DNA of 64,000 nucleotides, taken from assembly GCF_905397395.1 (NCBI RefSeq), contig NZ_CAJPVH010000006.1, forward strand, positions 62,001 through 126,000. The letters run 5' to 3'. Every line of letters begins with the position of its first letter. Positions within the stretch are counted from its first letter, which is position 1. Made by a program: the position numbers and the translations under genes. This stretch comes from Cupriavidus campinensis (GTDB lineage: Bacteria > Pseudomonadota > Gammaproteobacteria > Burkholderiales > Burkholderiaceae). The notes under the pieces are model-generated. The model saw only the letters and a list, made by a program, of their open reading frames with translations. It was not told the origin of the DNA and searched no databases. Below, piece after piece: positions 1 to 8,562 of the stretch.

Positions 1-1293
1 CACCTTCTCACCCACCGGCGACGGCGGTTGTACACCCAGGTAGCCGAGGACCAGGAACACCACCACGAAGACCATCAGAATGGTCTTATGGAAGGCGGGA
101 CGATAGCGGATGGACTTGACCGGCGAGCAGTCGAGCCAGGGCATGAAGAACAGCACGACCACCGAGCCACCCATCACCAGCACGCCCCAGAACTTGGCGT
201 CGATGAAGTAGAAGCCCGCCGCCAGGATCACGAGGATCGCCACCGAGCCGATCTTCACGCGCACATCCTTGCTGCGCAGGACCACCATGCCCAGCACCAC
301 CGCAAAGAACAGCCACAGCACCGGCAGGAAGTTCGACGTCGTGGCGCGCAGCATCGAATAGAACGGGGTGAAGTACCAGACCGGCGCGATGTGCGGCGGC
401 GTCTTCAGCGGATCGGCCGGGAAGAAGTTGTTGGCTTCGAGGAAATAGCCGCCCACTTCCGGAAAGAAGAAGATCACCGCCGAGAAGAAGAACAGGAAGC
501 CGCCCACGCCCAGCAGGTCATGCACCGAGTAGTAGGGGTGGAACGGGATGCCATCCAGCGGGATGCCGTTCTCGTCCTTCTTGGCCTTGATCTCCACGCC
601 GTCCGGGTTGTTGGAGCCCACTTCGTGCAGCGCGATGATGTGCGCCACGACCAGGCCCAGCAGCACCAGCGGCACCGCAATCACGTGGAACGAGAAGAAG
701 CGGTTCAGCGTGGCATCGCTCACCACATAGTCGCCGCGGATGAACAGCGACAGGTCCTGGCCGATCACCGGGATCGCCGAGAAGAGGTTCACGATCACCT
801 GCGCACCCCAGTACGACATCTGGCCCCATGGCAGCAGGTAGCCCATGAACGCCTCGGCCATCAGGCACAGGAAGATCAGGCAGCCGAAGATCCAGACCAG
901 TTCACGCGGCTTGCGGTACGAACCGTACAGCAGCCCGCGGAACATGTGCAGGTAGACCACGACGAAGAACGCCGAGGCGCCGGTGGAGTGCATGTAGCGC
1001 ACCAGCCAGCCCCACGGTACCTCGCGCATGATGTATTCCACGCTGGCGAACGCCACTGGAATGCCGGCTGCGTTGAGCGTGCCGTCCGGCTTGTAGTTCA
1101 TCACCAGGAAGATGCCGGTGACGATCTGGATCACGAGGACCAGCAGCGCCAGCGAGCCGAAGAAATACCAGAAGTTGAAGTTCTTCGGCGCGTAGTACTT
1201 GGAGAGATGATCTTCCCAGAGCTGGGTGGCGGGGAAACGGGCGTCGATCCAGCCCAGCAGCCCGGTGGTCTTGACTTCTTTTTCGGCCGCCAT
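1..1293 (-). CDS. petB: Cytochrome b subunit of the bc1 complex (3' end beyond window)
   Basis: Membrane subunit of ubiquinol:cytochrome c oxidoreductase carrying haems bL and bH and both quinone sites. The window holds the first 431 codons, and the reading frame is still open at base 1. The start is the ATG at 1293, and the protein begins MAAEKEVKTTG. Haem ligand pairs are visible: H102 and H116 (13 residues between) and a second pair in the FHV...AHI segment with 14 residues between. The Qo-site motif is PVWY, in HIAPVWYF, instead of the PEWY of mitochondria and alphaproteobacteria. Several hydrophobic membrane segments follow. It lies 2 bases downstream of petA on the same strand, the usual petAB arrangement, and a cytochrome c1 gene is expected just left of the window. 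The identification is secure; only the C-terminus is missing. Confidence 0.97.
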   Translation of the reverse strand, partial: MAAEKEVKTTGLLGWIDARFPATQLWEDHLSKYYAPKNFNFWYFFGSLALLVLVIQIVTGIFLVMNYKPDGTLNAAGIPVAFASVEYIMREVPWGWLVRYMHSTGASAFFVVVYLHMFRGLLYGSYRKPRELVWIFGCLIFLCLMAEAFMGYLLPWGQMSYWGAQVIVNLFSAIPVIGQDLSLFIRGDYVVSDATLNRFFSFHVIAVPLVLLGLVVAHIIALHEVGSNNPDGVEIKAKKDENGIPLDGIPFHPYYSVHDLLGVGGFLFFFSAVIFFFPEVGGYFLEANNFFPADPLKTPPHIAPVWYFTPFYSMLRATTSNFLPVLWLFFAVVLGMVVLRSKDVRVKIGSVAILVILAAGFYFIDAKFWGVLVMGGSVVVLFFMPWLDCSPVKSIRYRPAFHKTILMVFVVVFLVLGYLGVQPPSPVGEKV

Positions 1294-1295
1294 GA

Positions 1296-1913
1296 TCAGG
1301 CTTCTCCTTTCTCGTCCTTGCCGATCACGATCTTGGTGTCGGACAGGAACTGGTACGGGGGGACGTCAAGGTTCTGCGGGGCCGGCTTGTTCTTGAACAC
1401 GCGGCCCGCCAGGTCGAACGTCGAGCCGTGGCAGGGGCAGAGGAAACCGGGGTCGGCGCCGAGCTGGGGGTTGGCGCCGGACGCGAACGGACCGGACGGC
1501 GAGCAGCCAAGGTGGGAACAGATGCCGACGACGACCAGCAGGTCCTTGTGTTCGGCACGGGAGCGGGTCTCGTTTTTGGCGTAGTCCGGCGTCTCCATCG
1601 TGAATGGCACAGCGGACTTCGGATCAGCCACCTCGCTATCGGTTTTCTGGAGCGAGGCCAGCATTTCAGGGGTGCGACGAAGAATCCAGACCGGCTTGCC
1701 ACGCCATTCCACGGTCATCATCTCGCCGGGCTTGAGGCCACCGACATCGGCCTCGACAGGTGCCCCGGCGGCTTTGGCCTTCTCCGACGGTGCAAAGGTA
1801 CTGACAAAGGGCACTGCTACAGCTACGCCTCCTACGCCGCCCGCGACAGATGTCGCGATCAACCAATTGCGGCGACCTTTGTCCACGTTCTTCACGTTTT
1901 GCTGGTCACTCAT
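1296..1913 (-). CDS. petA: Rieske iron-sulfur subunit of the bc1 complex
   Basis: 205-residue Rieske protein that passes electrons from ubiquinol at the Qo site to cytochrome c1. The N-terminus carries a twin-arginine motif (RRNW at residues 14-17) followed by one hydrophobic segment (about 18-40), which fits Tat-dependent insertion as an uncleaved anchor. Cluster box 1 is CSHLGC (C132, H134, C137) and box 2 is CPCHGS (C159, C161, H162), giving the 2Cys/2His ligands plus the disulfide pair. The length is normal. It is the first gene of the petAB unit, with petB starting 2 bases after its stop. The Tat translocase it probably needs is encoded about 5 kb away in this window. Confidence 0.97.
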   Translation of the reverse strand: MSDQQNVKNVDKGRRNWLIATSVAGGVGGVAVAVPFVSTFAPSEKAKAAGAPVEADVGGLKPGEMMTVEWRGKPVWILRRTPEMLASLQKTDSEVADPKSAVPFTMETPDYAKNETRSRAEHKDLLVVVGICSHLGCSPSGPFASGANPQLGADPGFLCPCHGSTFDLAGRVFKNKPAPQNLDVPPYQFLSDTKIVIGKDEKGEA

Positions 1914-1960
1914 TCCAAACCCCAGGGGATGTCATCAATTAGATCTTGCGTCAACCAAAA

Positions 1961-1966
1961 ATTATA
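1961..1966 (-). promoter_or_regulatory. Candidate -10 box for petA
   Basis: Read on the minus strand these bases are TATAAT, about 48 bases before the petA ATG, in the 218-base divergent gap between petA and mscL. No good -35 hexamer is seen 16-18 bases upstream, so this is a sequence match only. Confidence 0.4.
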
Positions 1967-2131
1967 CCTGAGGCACATCCCGCGACGATAGGCGAACTAC
2001 CGATAGCCGACTGGTCGATAATCGGTCATGGCAGCGCGAATCCCGCGCGCGGGCTTGCGCTCAGGGGTGCGATGATGCAGTCTTTGTCAAACGCAAACGT
2101 TAATCTGAAACAACAAAGCGGAGAATAACCA

Positions 2132-2566
2132 ATGAGCATGATCAGCGAATTCCGTACTTTTGCGATGCGCGGCAACGTGATTGATCTTGCCGTCGGCGTG
2201 ATCATCGGCGCAGCTTTCGGCAAGATCGTGGATTCCGTCGTCAATGACCTGATCATGCCAGTGATCGGCCGCATCATCGGCAAACTGGACTTCTCGAACA
2301 TGTTCGTCATGCTTGCGGACCCGCCTCCCGGCGTGCCGCATACGCTCGATGCGCTGAAGAAAGCCGGCGTGCCGGTCTTCGCGTACGGCAACTTCCTCAC
2401 CATCGTGGTGAACTTCGTCATCCTCGCGTTCATCATCTTCATGATGGTCCGCGCCTTCAACCGGATGGCCGCGAAGCACGAGGAGCCGGCCGCGCCGGCG
2501 GCCACGCCCGAAGATATCGTGCTGCTGCGCGAGATCCGCGACAGCCTGAAGACGCCGCGCGCCTGA
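2132..2566 (+). CDS. mscL: Large-conductance mechanosensitive channel MscL
   Basis: 144-residue homopentameric inner-membrane channel that opens under membrane tension and releases solutes during hypo-osmotic shock. The N-terminal amphipathic stretch ([15 protein letters not shown]) leads into the conserved pore helix with [18 protein letters not shown] at about residues 16-33. A periplasmic loop, a second membrane helix (about 80-105) and a short charged C-terminal helix ([16 protein letters not shown]) follow. The length is typical. A GGAG stretch a few bases upstream supports the start at 2132. It is divergent from petA and convergent with the Nif3-like gene, so it is probably a single-gene unit. 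Confidence 0.96.
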   Translation: MSMISEFRTFAMRGNVIDLAVGVIIGAAFGKIVDSVVNDLIMPVIGRIIGKLDFSNMFVMLADPPPGVPHTLDALKKAGVPVFAYGNFLTIVVNFVILAFIIFMMVRAFNRMAAKHEEPAAPAATPEDIVLLREIRDSLKTPRA

Positions 2567-2599
2567 CCGCGCGCCGCGCCCCGGAGCCCAGAGCCCGGC

Positions 2600-3346
2600 T
2601 CAGACCGGGTTCGGAATATCGATGAAAGTATGGCGCAGCCCGAAACGCTGCGCCAGGTGCTCCCCCACCGCGCGGATGCCGTAGCGCTCCGTGGCGTGAT
2701 GGCCAGCGGCCAGGTAGGCCACGCCGCTCTCACGCGCGAGGTGCGTGGTCTGCTCCGAGACCTCCCCACTCAGGTACACATCGACGCCAGCCGCCACGGC
2801 GGCGTCGAAATAGCCTTGCGCGCCGCCCGTGCACCAGCCCACCTTGCGAATCATCTGATCGGGGTCGCCAATCGCCAGCGGCTCGCGCTGGAGCACCGCA
2901 CCGACATGCGCGGCCAGCGCGTGCAGGGGCATCGGCTGCGGCAGCGTACCGGTCCAGCCCAGTTGATCATCGCTGAAACGGCCGTTCGGCATGAAGCCAA
3001 GCTGCAGGCCGAGCTGCGCGTTATTTCCCAGTTCGGGATGGTTATCCAGCGGCAAGTGGAAAGCCATCAGGTTGACGTCGGCGCCAAGCAGCCGTTTCAG
3101 GCGCGCATGTTTCTGGCCGATGACCCGGGCGTCCTCGTTTTTCCAGAAATAGCCGTGATGGACCAGGATGGCATCGGCGCCGGCCTCGATCGCCGCGTCG
3201 ACGAGGGCCAGGCTGGCCGTCACGCCGGTCACCACGTGGGTGATCTCCGATCTACCTTGCACTTGGAGGCCGTTCGGGCAATAGTCCTTGAAACGAGAAA
3301 CTTCCAGTAGATCGTTCAAGTACAATTCAAGCTCTTTTGTTTTCAT
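2600..3346 (-). CDS. Nif3-like dinuclear metal-centre protein (YbgI family)
   Basis: 248-residue member of the NIF3/YbgI (GTP cyclohydrolase I type 2 homologue) family, hexameric proteins with a dinuclear metal site and no firmly established reaction. Metal-ligand regions are visible: [11 protein letters not shown] near residues 62-72, [10 protein letters not shown] near 97-106 and the late [11 protein letters not shown] motif. The length matches the short bacterial form without the inserted PII-like domain. It starts only 20 bases from the divergent protease gene, so the promoters of both genes must lie partly in each other's coding sequence. The biological role remains unknown. Confidence 0.9.
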   Translation of the reverse strand: MKTKELELYLNDLLEVSRFKDYCPNGLQVQGRSEITHVVTGVTASLALVDAAIEAGADAILVHHGYFWKNEDARVIGQKHARLKRLLGADVNLMAFHLPLDNHPELGNNAQLGLQLGFMPNGRFSDDQLGWTGTLPQPMPLHALAAHVGAVLQREPLAIGDPDQMIRKVGWCTGGAQGYFDAAVAAGVDVYLSGEVSEQTTHLARESGVAYLAAGHHATERYGIRAVGEHLAQRFGLRHTFIDIPNPV

Positions 3347-3366
3347 TTTCTGCTCAAAACTCCAAT

Positions 3367-4560
3367 ATGTTGCGCCGATTCTGGCTTTTTTTCGCCCAGG
3401 CTGTCACCGTGGTGCTGGCCGTGTGGTTCGTCGTGGCCACGCTGAAACCCGAGTGGCTGCAGCGCGGGCGGGTGGCCGTGCAATCGGGCTCACCGATTGT
3501 GGCACTGAAGGAAGTGGTGCCGAGTGTGACGGGTTCCGCGGCCGAGGGCTCTTATAGTGACGCCGCGCGCCAGGCCATGCCTGCGGTGGTGAATATCTTC
3601 ACGAGCAAGAACGGCTCGCGGCGGTCGCCCAATCCGCAAACCGAGGATCCCTGGTTCCGGTTCTTCTTTGGCGACCGGCTGCCGGAGCGCCAGGAACCGG
3701 TGTCCAGCCTGGGCTCGGGCGTGATCGTCAGCGCCGAGGGTTATATTCTAACCAACCACCACGTGGTGGACGGGGCCGACGAGATCGAGATCGCCCTGAC
3801 CGATGGCCGCAAGGCCAACGCCAAGGTCGTAGGCTCCGATCCGGAAACCGACCTGGCCGTACTCAAGGTCACGCTCAATGACTTGCCGGCGATCACGCTG
3901 GGCCGGATCGAGAACGTGAAGGTCGGCGACGTGGTGCTGGCCATCGGCAACCCGTTCGGGGTTGGCCAGACCGTGACGATGGGTATCGTCTCGGCGCTGG
4001 GCCGCAGCCACCTGGGCATCAACACCTTCGAGAACTTCATCCAGACCGATGCGGCGATCAACCCCGGCAACTCGGGCGGTGCGCTGGTTGACGCACAGGG
4101 CAACCTGCTCGGGATCAACACGGCGATCTACTCGCGCTCGGGCGGCTCGCTGGGGATTGGCTTCGCGATTCCCGTCTCTACCGCCAAGCAGGTAATGGAA
4201 TCGATCATTTCGTCCGGCACGGTCACTCGCGGCTGGATTGGTGTGGAGCCGCAGGACCTGACGCCCGAGATAGCCGAGTCGTTTGGGCTCAATGCCAAGG
4301 ACGGCGCACTGATCGCGGCAGTGGTCCAGGGCGGACCGGCGGACAAGGCCGGGGTGAAGCCGGGTGATGTGCTGGTATCGGTGGATAACCAGGTGATCTC
4401 CGATACCACCGCGCTGCTCAATGCTATTGCGCAGCTCAAGCCGGGCGCCGACGTCAAAATGAAGGTGATTCGGCGCGGCAAACCTGCTGACGTCACGGTG
4501 ACCATCGGCAAGCGCCCTCCCCCGCCACGGCGCGCGATGCCGCTGGATGAGGAAGAGTAG
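3367..4560 (+). CDS. HtrA/DegS-like periplasmic serine protease with one PDZ domain
   Basis: 397-residue S1C-family protease for envelope protein quality control. One hydrophobic segment at residues 4-26 looks like an uncleaved anchor, so the enzyme would be tethered to the inner membrane facing the periplasm, as in DegS. The catalytic triad is visible as H132 (in TNHHVV), D162 (in ETDLAVL) and S236 (in NPGNSGG). A single PDZ domain (about residues 275-375) follows, then a short Pro/Arg and acidic tail. The ATG at 3367 was chosen because the frame upstream only adds 10 residues overlapping the divergent gene. One PDZ and an N-terminal anchor favour DegS over DegP or DegQ; whether it acts in sigma-E signalling here is inference. 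An intrinsic terminator follows. Confidence 0.9.
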   Translation: MLRRFWLFFAQAVTVVLAVWFVVATLKPEWLQRGRVAVQSGSPIVALKEVVPSVTGSAAEGSYSDAARQAMPAVVNIFTSKNGSRRSPNPQTEDPWFRFFFGDRLPERQEPVSSLGSGVIVSAEGYILTNHHVVDGADEIEIALTDGRKANAKVVGSDPETDLAVLKVTLNDLPAITLGRIENVKVGDVVLAIGNPFGVGQTVTMGIVSALGRSHLGINTFENFIQTDAAINPGNSGGALVDAQGNLLGINTAIYSRSGGSLGIGFAIPVSTAKQVMESIISSGTVTRGWIGVEPQDLTPEIAESFGLNAKDGALIAAVVQGGPADKAGVKPGDVLVSVDNQVISDTTALLNAIAQLKPGADVKMKVIRRGKPADVTVTIGKRPPPPRRAMPLDEEE

Positions 4561-4622
4561 GACTGGCCGGAAGGCTGATGGAATGCTGAAGGAACGCTGA
4601 AGCACCTGGTAGCCCTGGATGC

Positions 4623-4656
4623 AAAAACCCCCGCCGGGTAGCTGGCGGGGGTTTTT
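4623..4656 (+). terminator. Intrinsic terminator after the HtrA-like gene
   Basis: Perfect arms AAAAACCCCCGCC (4623-4635) and GGCGGGGGTTTTT (4644-4656) around an 8-base loop, followed by more T. The A-tract before and T-tract after make it potentially bidirectional. Confidence 0.9.
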
Positions 4657-4838
4657 TGTTGGAGCGAGGAGCGAGGATCCTGAGCTGAGGGCAGCGCCGG
4701 CTGAGCGCTGCAAGCCACGGGCAGGCTGTGCAACCCGCGCCGCGAGTCCTAAGGTAGGGGGGGCCTTACAGGCTTTGCCGATCAAGCCAGGGCACCTGGT
4801 GCGCCATCAGCCAGCTCCCATCCCACGTCACAAAACAA

Positions 4839-4868
4839 AACGCCGGCATCCTTTCGGATGCCGGCGTT
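4839..4868 (-). terminator. Intrinsic terminator after the porin gene
   Basis: Perfect 13-base arms AACGCCGGCATCC (4839-4851) and GGATGCCGGCGTT (4856-4868) with a 4-base loop. On the minus strand the stem is followed by TTTTGTTTTG, so it ends the porin transcript. Confidence 0.9.
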
Positions 4869-4910
4869 CTGATCAAGCCGAATCTGATGCGGGCTTACAC
4901 CCGCGTCAAA

Positions 4911-6050
4911 TTAGAACTTGTGACGCACACCAACCACAGCGCCGAACTGGTTGGCCGAGCCGTTGGTCGCGCCGAAGCCCGAACCAGCAGCGCCCGTGCC
5001 CGACAGGCCCAGGGTCGAACCATCCTTGTTCAGGGCGTAGGCCACGTTCAGGTAAGCGTCAGTGCGCTTCGAGAAAGCGTAGTCAGCCGAAGCCACGAAG
5101 CTCCACGGATCCGAACCGGTGTTGTTGAAGTCCTGGTAGTACGCAGCACCCGTCAGCGACAGAGCCGGGGTCAGCTGGTAACCCATGCCCAGCCAGTACA
5201 GGTTCGAACGGTCAGCAGCAACCGTGCCGTCAGCCAGCGTGCCGCCCGGCAGACGTGCGCCGTCTTGAGCCTTCGCCCAACGGTAGCCAGCGAACACCTT
5301 GGCCGGGCCGAAGGCGTACGTACCAGCAGCCGAAGCGCGGCGGATCTTGGCGTCGCCCGGCAGAGCAGCGATACCCGGATTCGTCTCGTCATAGATCACG
5401 CCCAGGGAGAACGGACCTGCTGCGTAGATCAGGCTGGCCGAGTACGAACGACCCAGCTTGTAGTTGCCCGGCACTTCACCAGCCGTGCCTTGGTAGGCCG
5501 TAGCCGACGTAGCGGTAGCACCGGTATTGGTGCCTTGGCTATACAGCAGGCTACCGGTCAGGCCACCGAACTTGCCGATGTACTTGATCGAGTTGTCAGC
5601 ACGCGACTGGAACTCGGTACCTTGCGAGGTGATCGAGTAGTTCGAAGCGATGGCCATCGGATCGAAGGCCAGGCCGAAGTCATAGAACGGCGTCTGGTGA
5701 CGGCCCAGGGTCAGCGTGCCGTAGTTGCTTTGCACACCAACGAAAGCCTGACGACCGAACAGACGGTTGCCTTGACCCGACGTGCCGGTGTCAACGCTGA
5801 AACCGCTTTCCAGGACGAAGACGCCCTTCAGGCCGCCGCCCAGATCTTCCACGCCACGCAGGCCCCAACGGCTGCCGGACATGTTGCCCGAGTTCAGGCG
5901 CACAACGTCGTGGCTACCGGACACGTTCGGCTGGTGGTTCTGGTATTCAATACCAGCGTCAACCACACCGTACAGGGTCACGCTCGACTGGGCATACGCA
6001 CCGCCGGCGGCCATGGCGGCAACGGCAGCTGCAAACAGTTTCATCTTCAT
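4911..6050 (-). CDS. Gram-negative porin (OmpC/OmpQ-like, trimeric general porin)
   Basis: 379-residue outer-membrane porin of the betaproteobacterial general porin family. A signal peptide (MKMKLFAAAVAAMAAGGAYA) is cleaved before QSSVTLYG, the usual mature N-terminus, followed by GVVDAGIEY. Repeated alternating beta-strand patterns such as SRWGLRGVEDLGGGLKGVF run through the protein, and it ends in a terminal phenylalanine (VGVRHKF), the outer-membrane insertion signal. The start at 6050 has an AGGAAA ribosome site 8-9 bases upstream; a frame extension to 6113 exists but adds residues ahead of the signal peptide. The gene is monocistronic with a strong terminator and an unusually structured leader. 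Substrate selectivity cannot be read from sequence. Confidence 0.95.
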   Translation of the reverse strand: MKMKLFAAAVAAMAAGGAYAQSSVTLYGVVDAGIEYQNHQPNVSGSHDVVRLNSGNMSGSRWGLRGVEDLGGGLKGVFVLESGFSVDTGTSGQGNRLFGRQAFVGVQSNYGTLTLGRHQTPFYDFGLAFDPMAIASNYSITSQGTEFQSRADNSIKYIGKFGGLTGSLLYSQGTNTGATATSATAYQGTAGEVPGNYKLGRSYSASLIYAAGPFSLGVIYDETNPGIAALPGDAKIRRASAAGTYAFGPAKVFAGYRWAKAQDGARLPGGTLADGTVAADRSNLYWLGMGYQLTPALSLTGAAYYQDFNNTGSDPWSFVASADYAFSKRTDAYLNVAYALNKDGSTLGLSGTGAAGSGFGATNGSANQFGAVVGVRHKF

Positions 6051-6090
6051 ATCGACACTTTCCTTGTCAACTGATTGGGAAATCTTGGTT

Positions 6091-6106
6091 GCCCAAGTGC
6101 TTGGGC
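6091..6106 (-). promoter_or_regulatory. Perfect inverted repeat in the porin leader
   Basis: GCCCAAG-TG-CTTGGGC, two perfect 7-base arms, about 40-55 bases upstream of the porin ATG. With a -10-like CATAAT (minus strand, 6135-6140) further upstream it would fall in the 5' untranslated mRNA as a hairpin, or act as an operator. Confidence 0.5.
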
Positions 6107-6198
6107 GACGCATTAACCTTCACGTCTGCGTCGTATTATGTGACACCCCCCCTGCCCGCCAGAAGACTTTTTCGCCGTAAACACGGTTTACCAACGTG

Positions 6199-6225
6199 GT
6201 TTGTTGTCATCAAGCAACAACAAAC
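6199..6225. promoter_or_regulatory. 9-base inverted repeat upstream of the porin promoter
   Basis: GTTTGTTGT (6199-6207) and ACAACAAAC (6217-6225), perfect arms with a 9-base spacer, lying about 150 bases upstream of the porin start in the tatC-porin gap. The geometry resembles a dimeric regulator site; the regulator is unknown. No T-tract follows, so it is not a terminator. Confidence 0.45.
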
Positions 6226-6283
6226 GCAGCATTTTTCCCCAAATTGGTGCAAAACCGCCCATTCGGACGTGGCAGAAACATCT

Positions 6284-6299
6284 CCGTTACAAGTAACGG
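6284..6299 (-). other. Small hairpin just after tatC
   Basis: CCGTTAC (6284-6290) and GTAACGG (6293-6299), perfect arms with a 2-base spacer, 5 bases past the tatC stop. There is no T-run, so it may be an mRNA 3' stabiliser or a weak end rather than a classical terminator. Confidence 0.4.
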
Positions 6300-6304
6300 G
6301 GAAC

Positions 6305-7093
6305 TCAGTCGGCGGGATTTTCGCCCGGAGCGGGCGTTCCAAGCGGCTGCTTGGTCACAAATCGGGCGAGCAACAGGCCCAGTTCGTAGAGCGCGATCAG
6401 CGGCACCGCGAGCAGCAACTGCGACATCACATCGGGCGGCGTCACCACGGCGGCGACGATGAAGGCCCCGACGATCACATACGGGCGGATCTGCTTCAGT
6501 TTCTCGAGCTCCACCACGCCAAATCGCACCAGGACGATGACCACCACCGGCACCTCGAAGGTAATCCCGAACGCCAGGAACGTCGTCATGGCGAAACTCA
6601 GGTATTTATCGATGTCCGTGGACATATCCGCGCCCAATGGCGCGTTGTAATGCGCCATGAAATGGAACACGGTGGGAAACACGAGGAAATAGGCGAATGC
6701 CACGCCACACAGGAACAGCAGGTAACTGCTGCTCACCAGCGGCATGATCAGCTTCTTCTCATGCTGGTACAGGCCCGGCGCCACGAACTGCCAAACTTGG
6801 TAGAGCACCCACGGGAGCGCGATCAGGAACGCCACCAGCATTGTCACCTTCATCGGCACGAAGAACGAGCCGGTGACATCCGTCACGATCATCCTGCCGC
6901 CCTTGGGCAGCGATTCCATCAGCGGCGCGGAGAACAGGTTGAAAATCTGCGGCGCCCAGTAGATCAGGCTGAGGAAGACGATGATGACCCCCGCCACCGC
7001 CTTGACCAGCCGCTCGCGCAGCTCGATCAGGTGGGAGATGAAGGTTTCCTGCTGGGATTCGTCGTTGGGGTCTTGGGAGGGGGAGTCGCTCAT
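6305..7093 (-). CDS. tatC: Sec-independent protein translocase subunit TatC
   Basis: 262-residue polytopic core of the twin-arginine translocase that recognises RR signal peptides of folded exports. The conserved cytoplasmic N-terminus HLIELRERLVKA (about residues 20-31) precedes the first of six membrane helices. The family patterns FxxPLMESLPKGG and PWVLYQVWQFVAPGLY are both present. Length is standard. It is the last gene of tatA-tatB-tatC, all on the minus strand. Clients in this window with visible RR motifs are the Rieske protein and MsrP. Confidence 0.97.
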   Translation of the reverse strand: MSDSPSQDPNDESQQETFISHLIELRERLVKAVAGVIIVFLSLIYWAPQIFNLFSAPLMESLPKGGRMIVTDVTGSFFVPMKVTMLVAFLIALPWVLYQVWQFVAPGLYQHEKKLIMPLVSSSYLLFLCGVAFAYFLVFPTVFHFMAHYNAPLGADMSTDIDKYLSFAMTTFLAFGITFEVPVVVIVLVRFGVVELEKLKQIRPYVIVGAFIVAAVVTPPDVMSQLLLAVPLIALYELGLLLARFVTKQPLGTPAPGENPAD

Positions 7094-7187
7094 GGCGTAG
7101 CCGCTTCAGCCGCGCTGGCTGGCATCGTAGTTATCGTGGCGGCCGCCGCCAGCCTGCACGGCAGCGGGACGGCGCAGCACGGCATGG

Positions 7188-7703
7188 TTACTCGAAGAAC
7201 GAGCGGGAACGTCCGGTGGGCGGGCGGTGCCGCTTCACACGTGCGGCACCAGACTGCACCCACACGCGCGTACCCTGCTGACGCTTGAACCAGATCGGCC
7301 GCGCGCCCTGCTTGACGCGCCAGCTCTTGCGTCCGTTGTGCGACTTGTGCGCGGCGTCCCAGCTTGGCACGTAGCCGCCACCCACGCCGGGGCTGCCGGC
7401 GTCGGAAGCCGCCGTGTCGGTGCCGCCCAGGGCCTCGTTGAGCGCCTGGGTCTGCTCGTTCACTTCCTTGTGGATCGTGCGCTCGACGTCGCGCGCGGCG
7501 TCCTCGAACTCCGTGCGCATCTTGCGCAGTTCGTCCAGTTCCACCTCGCGGCTGACTTCCGCCTTCACATCATTGATATAGCGCTGCGCGCGCCCGACGA
7601 GCGCGCCCACGGTGCGTGCCACCTTGGGCAGCCGTTCGGGACCGATCACGATGAGCGCCACGGCGCCAATCAGTGCCAGCTTGGAAATGCCGAGATCGAT
7701 CAT
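7188..7703 (-). CDS. tatB: Sec-independent protein translocase subunit TatB
   Basis: 171-residue single-span subunit that forms the substrate receptor with TatC. The N-terminal helix MIDLGISKLALIGAVALIVI ends in the GPERLP hinge typical of TatB (TatA has a shorter FGxKKL hinge). A long amphipathic, charged helix (about 25-95) follows. The C-terminal third, from about residue 115, is basic and Arg/Lys/Trp-rich (SWRVKQGARPIWFKRQQG) and should be cytoplasmic. This tail is longer than that of E. coli TatB in relative terms; its function is not known to me. It sits between tatA and tatC. Confidence 0.95.
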   Translation of the reverse strand: MIDLGISKLALIGAVALIVIGPERLPKVARTVGALVGRAQRYINDVKAEVSREVELDELRKMRTEFEDAARDVERTIHKEVNEQTQALNEALGGTDTAASDAGSPGVGGGYVPSWDAAHKSHNGRKSWRVKQGARPIWFKRQQGTRVWVQSGAARVKRHRPPTGRSRSFFE

Positions 7704-7780
7704 GCGGACATGGAGCCAGGGACACGAGGGGGGCGGACCGCATCGAACGCGGCCGCCATGAGGAATTCAGGCAATTCGGC

Positions 7781-8017
7781 TTACTGCTGGCGCGACTTGT
7801 CCTTGGCTTCCACGTCGATCGTGGTGGTATCGCGCAGTTCCTTGGCCGGGGCGCCCGGCTCCTCGGCCGCGTTGCCATTGCCGTCCTTCATGCCATCCTT
7901 GAAGCCCTTGACCGCGCCACCCAGGTCGGTGCCGATGTTGCGCAGCTTCTTGGTGCCGAACACGAGCATGACGATGACCAGCACGATCAGCCAGTGCCAA
8001 ATGCTAAACGAACCCAT
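7781..8017 (-). CDS. tatA: Sec-independent protein translocase subunit TatA
   Basis: 78-residue pore-forming or membrane-thinning subunit of the Tat system. One N-terminal membrane helix ([16 protein letters not shown], residues 4-19) leads to the FGTKKL hinge, then the amphipathic helix [18 protein letters not shown] and a short polar acidic tail. The hinge and the small size separate it from TatB. It is first in tatABC, after hinT on the same strand. A second overlapping frame covering the same bases is a shadow. Confidence 0.96.
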   Translation of the reverse strand: MGSFSIWHWLIVLVIVMLVFGTKKLRNIGTDLGGAVKGFKDGMKDGNGNAAEEPGAPAKELRDTTTIDVEAKDKSRQQ

Positions 8018-8169
8018 TTCTTGCTCCTGATGAAGCCGCGGGCGATGGAGATTGGCCGCCCGGCCCCGTAGTTCCGTCCCTCAAAGGCCGCGTCGGGCGA
8101 CGGTTGCCGACGCAGCACATGGCCGGGACGCGAGTCCCGGTCCGCTGATACCCTGGCTGCCCCGATTGC

Positions 8170-8526
8170 TCAGGGCGCCGGTGCCTTCCACTGTTCGCGC
8201 GGGCCGCCGAGCACGTGGACATGGAGGTGGTACACCTCCTGCCCGCCGTCCGGGCCGGTGTTGATCACCGTCCGGAAGCCGTTATCGCAGCCAGCCTGGC
8301 GCGCCAGTTCAGGCACCTTGAGCATTATTCTAGCAAGCACATCCCCCTCGCCGGGTCCGCAATCCGCCAGCGAATCGACGTGAGTCTTCGGAATCAGCAG
8401 GAAGTGTACCGGCGCCTTGGGATGGATGTCGTGAAATGCCAGCAGTTCGTCGTCCTCGAACAGCTTGTTCGACGGGATCTGGCCGGCCACGATCTTGCAG
8501 AAAATGCAATTGTCCTGAGATTTCAT
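8170..8526 (-). CDS. hinT: HIT-family purine nucleoside phosphoramidase (HinT-like)
   Basis: 118-residue histidine-triad protein that hydrolyses AMP-lysine or adenosine phosphoramidate bonds. The zinc-type N-terminus CIFCKIVAGQIPS is present, as is the family helix region and the catalytic triad motif HLHVHVLGG (HxHxH) near residue 98-106. Length is typical for bacterial HinT. It lies between the histidine genes and tatABC, the order usual in Burkholderiales. The physiological substrate in bacteria is uncertain. Confidence 0.93.
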   Translation of the reverse strand: MKSQDNCIFCKIVAGQIPSNKLFEDDELLAFHDIHPKAPVHFLLIPKTHVDSLADCGPGEGDVLARIMLKVPELARQAGCDNGFRTVINTGPDGGQEVYHLHVHVLGGPREQWKAPAP

Positions 8527-8562
8527 GACGTTTTTGTTGCGGGATGTCGGATCGTCGCGTTC

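Larger units (their letters stand above)
4561..4910. other. 350-base intergenic stretch between convergent protease and porin genes
   Basis: Two terminator hairpins, one per flanking gene, are listed separately. Between them (about 4660-4835) I see no ORF, RNA gene or repeat that I can support. Confidence 0.7.

Noticed and set aside
4660..4835. Small ORFs in the protease-porin gap
   Set aside because: They have no ribosome sites or protein-like composition, and lie between two terminators.
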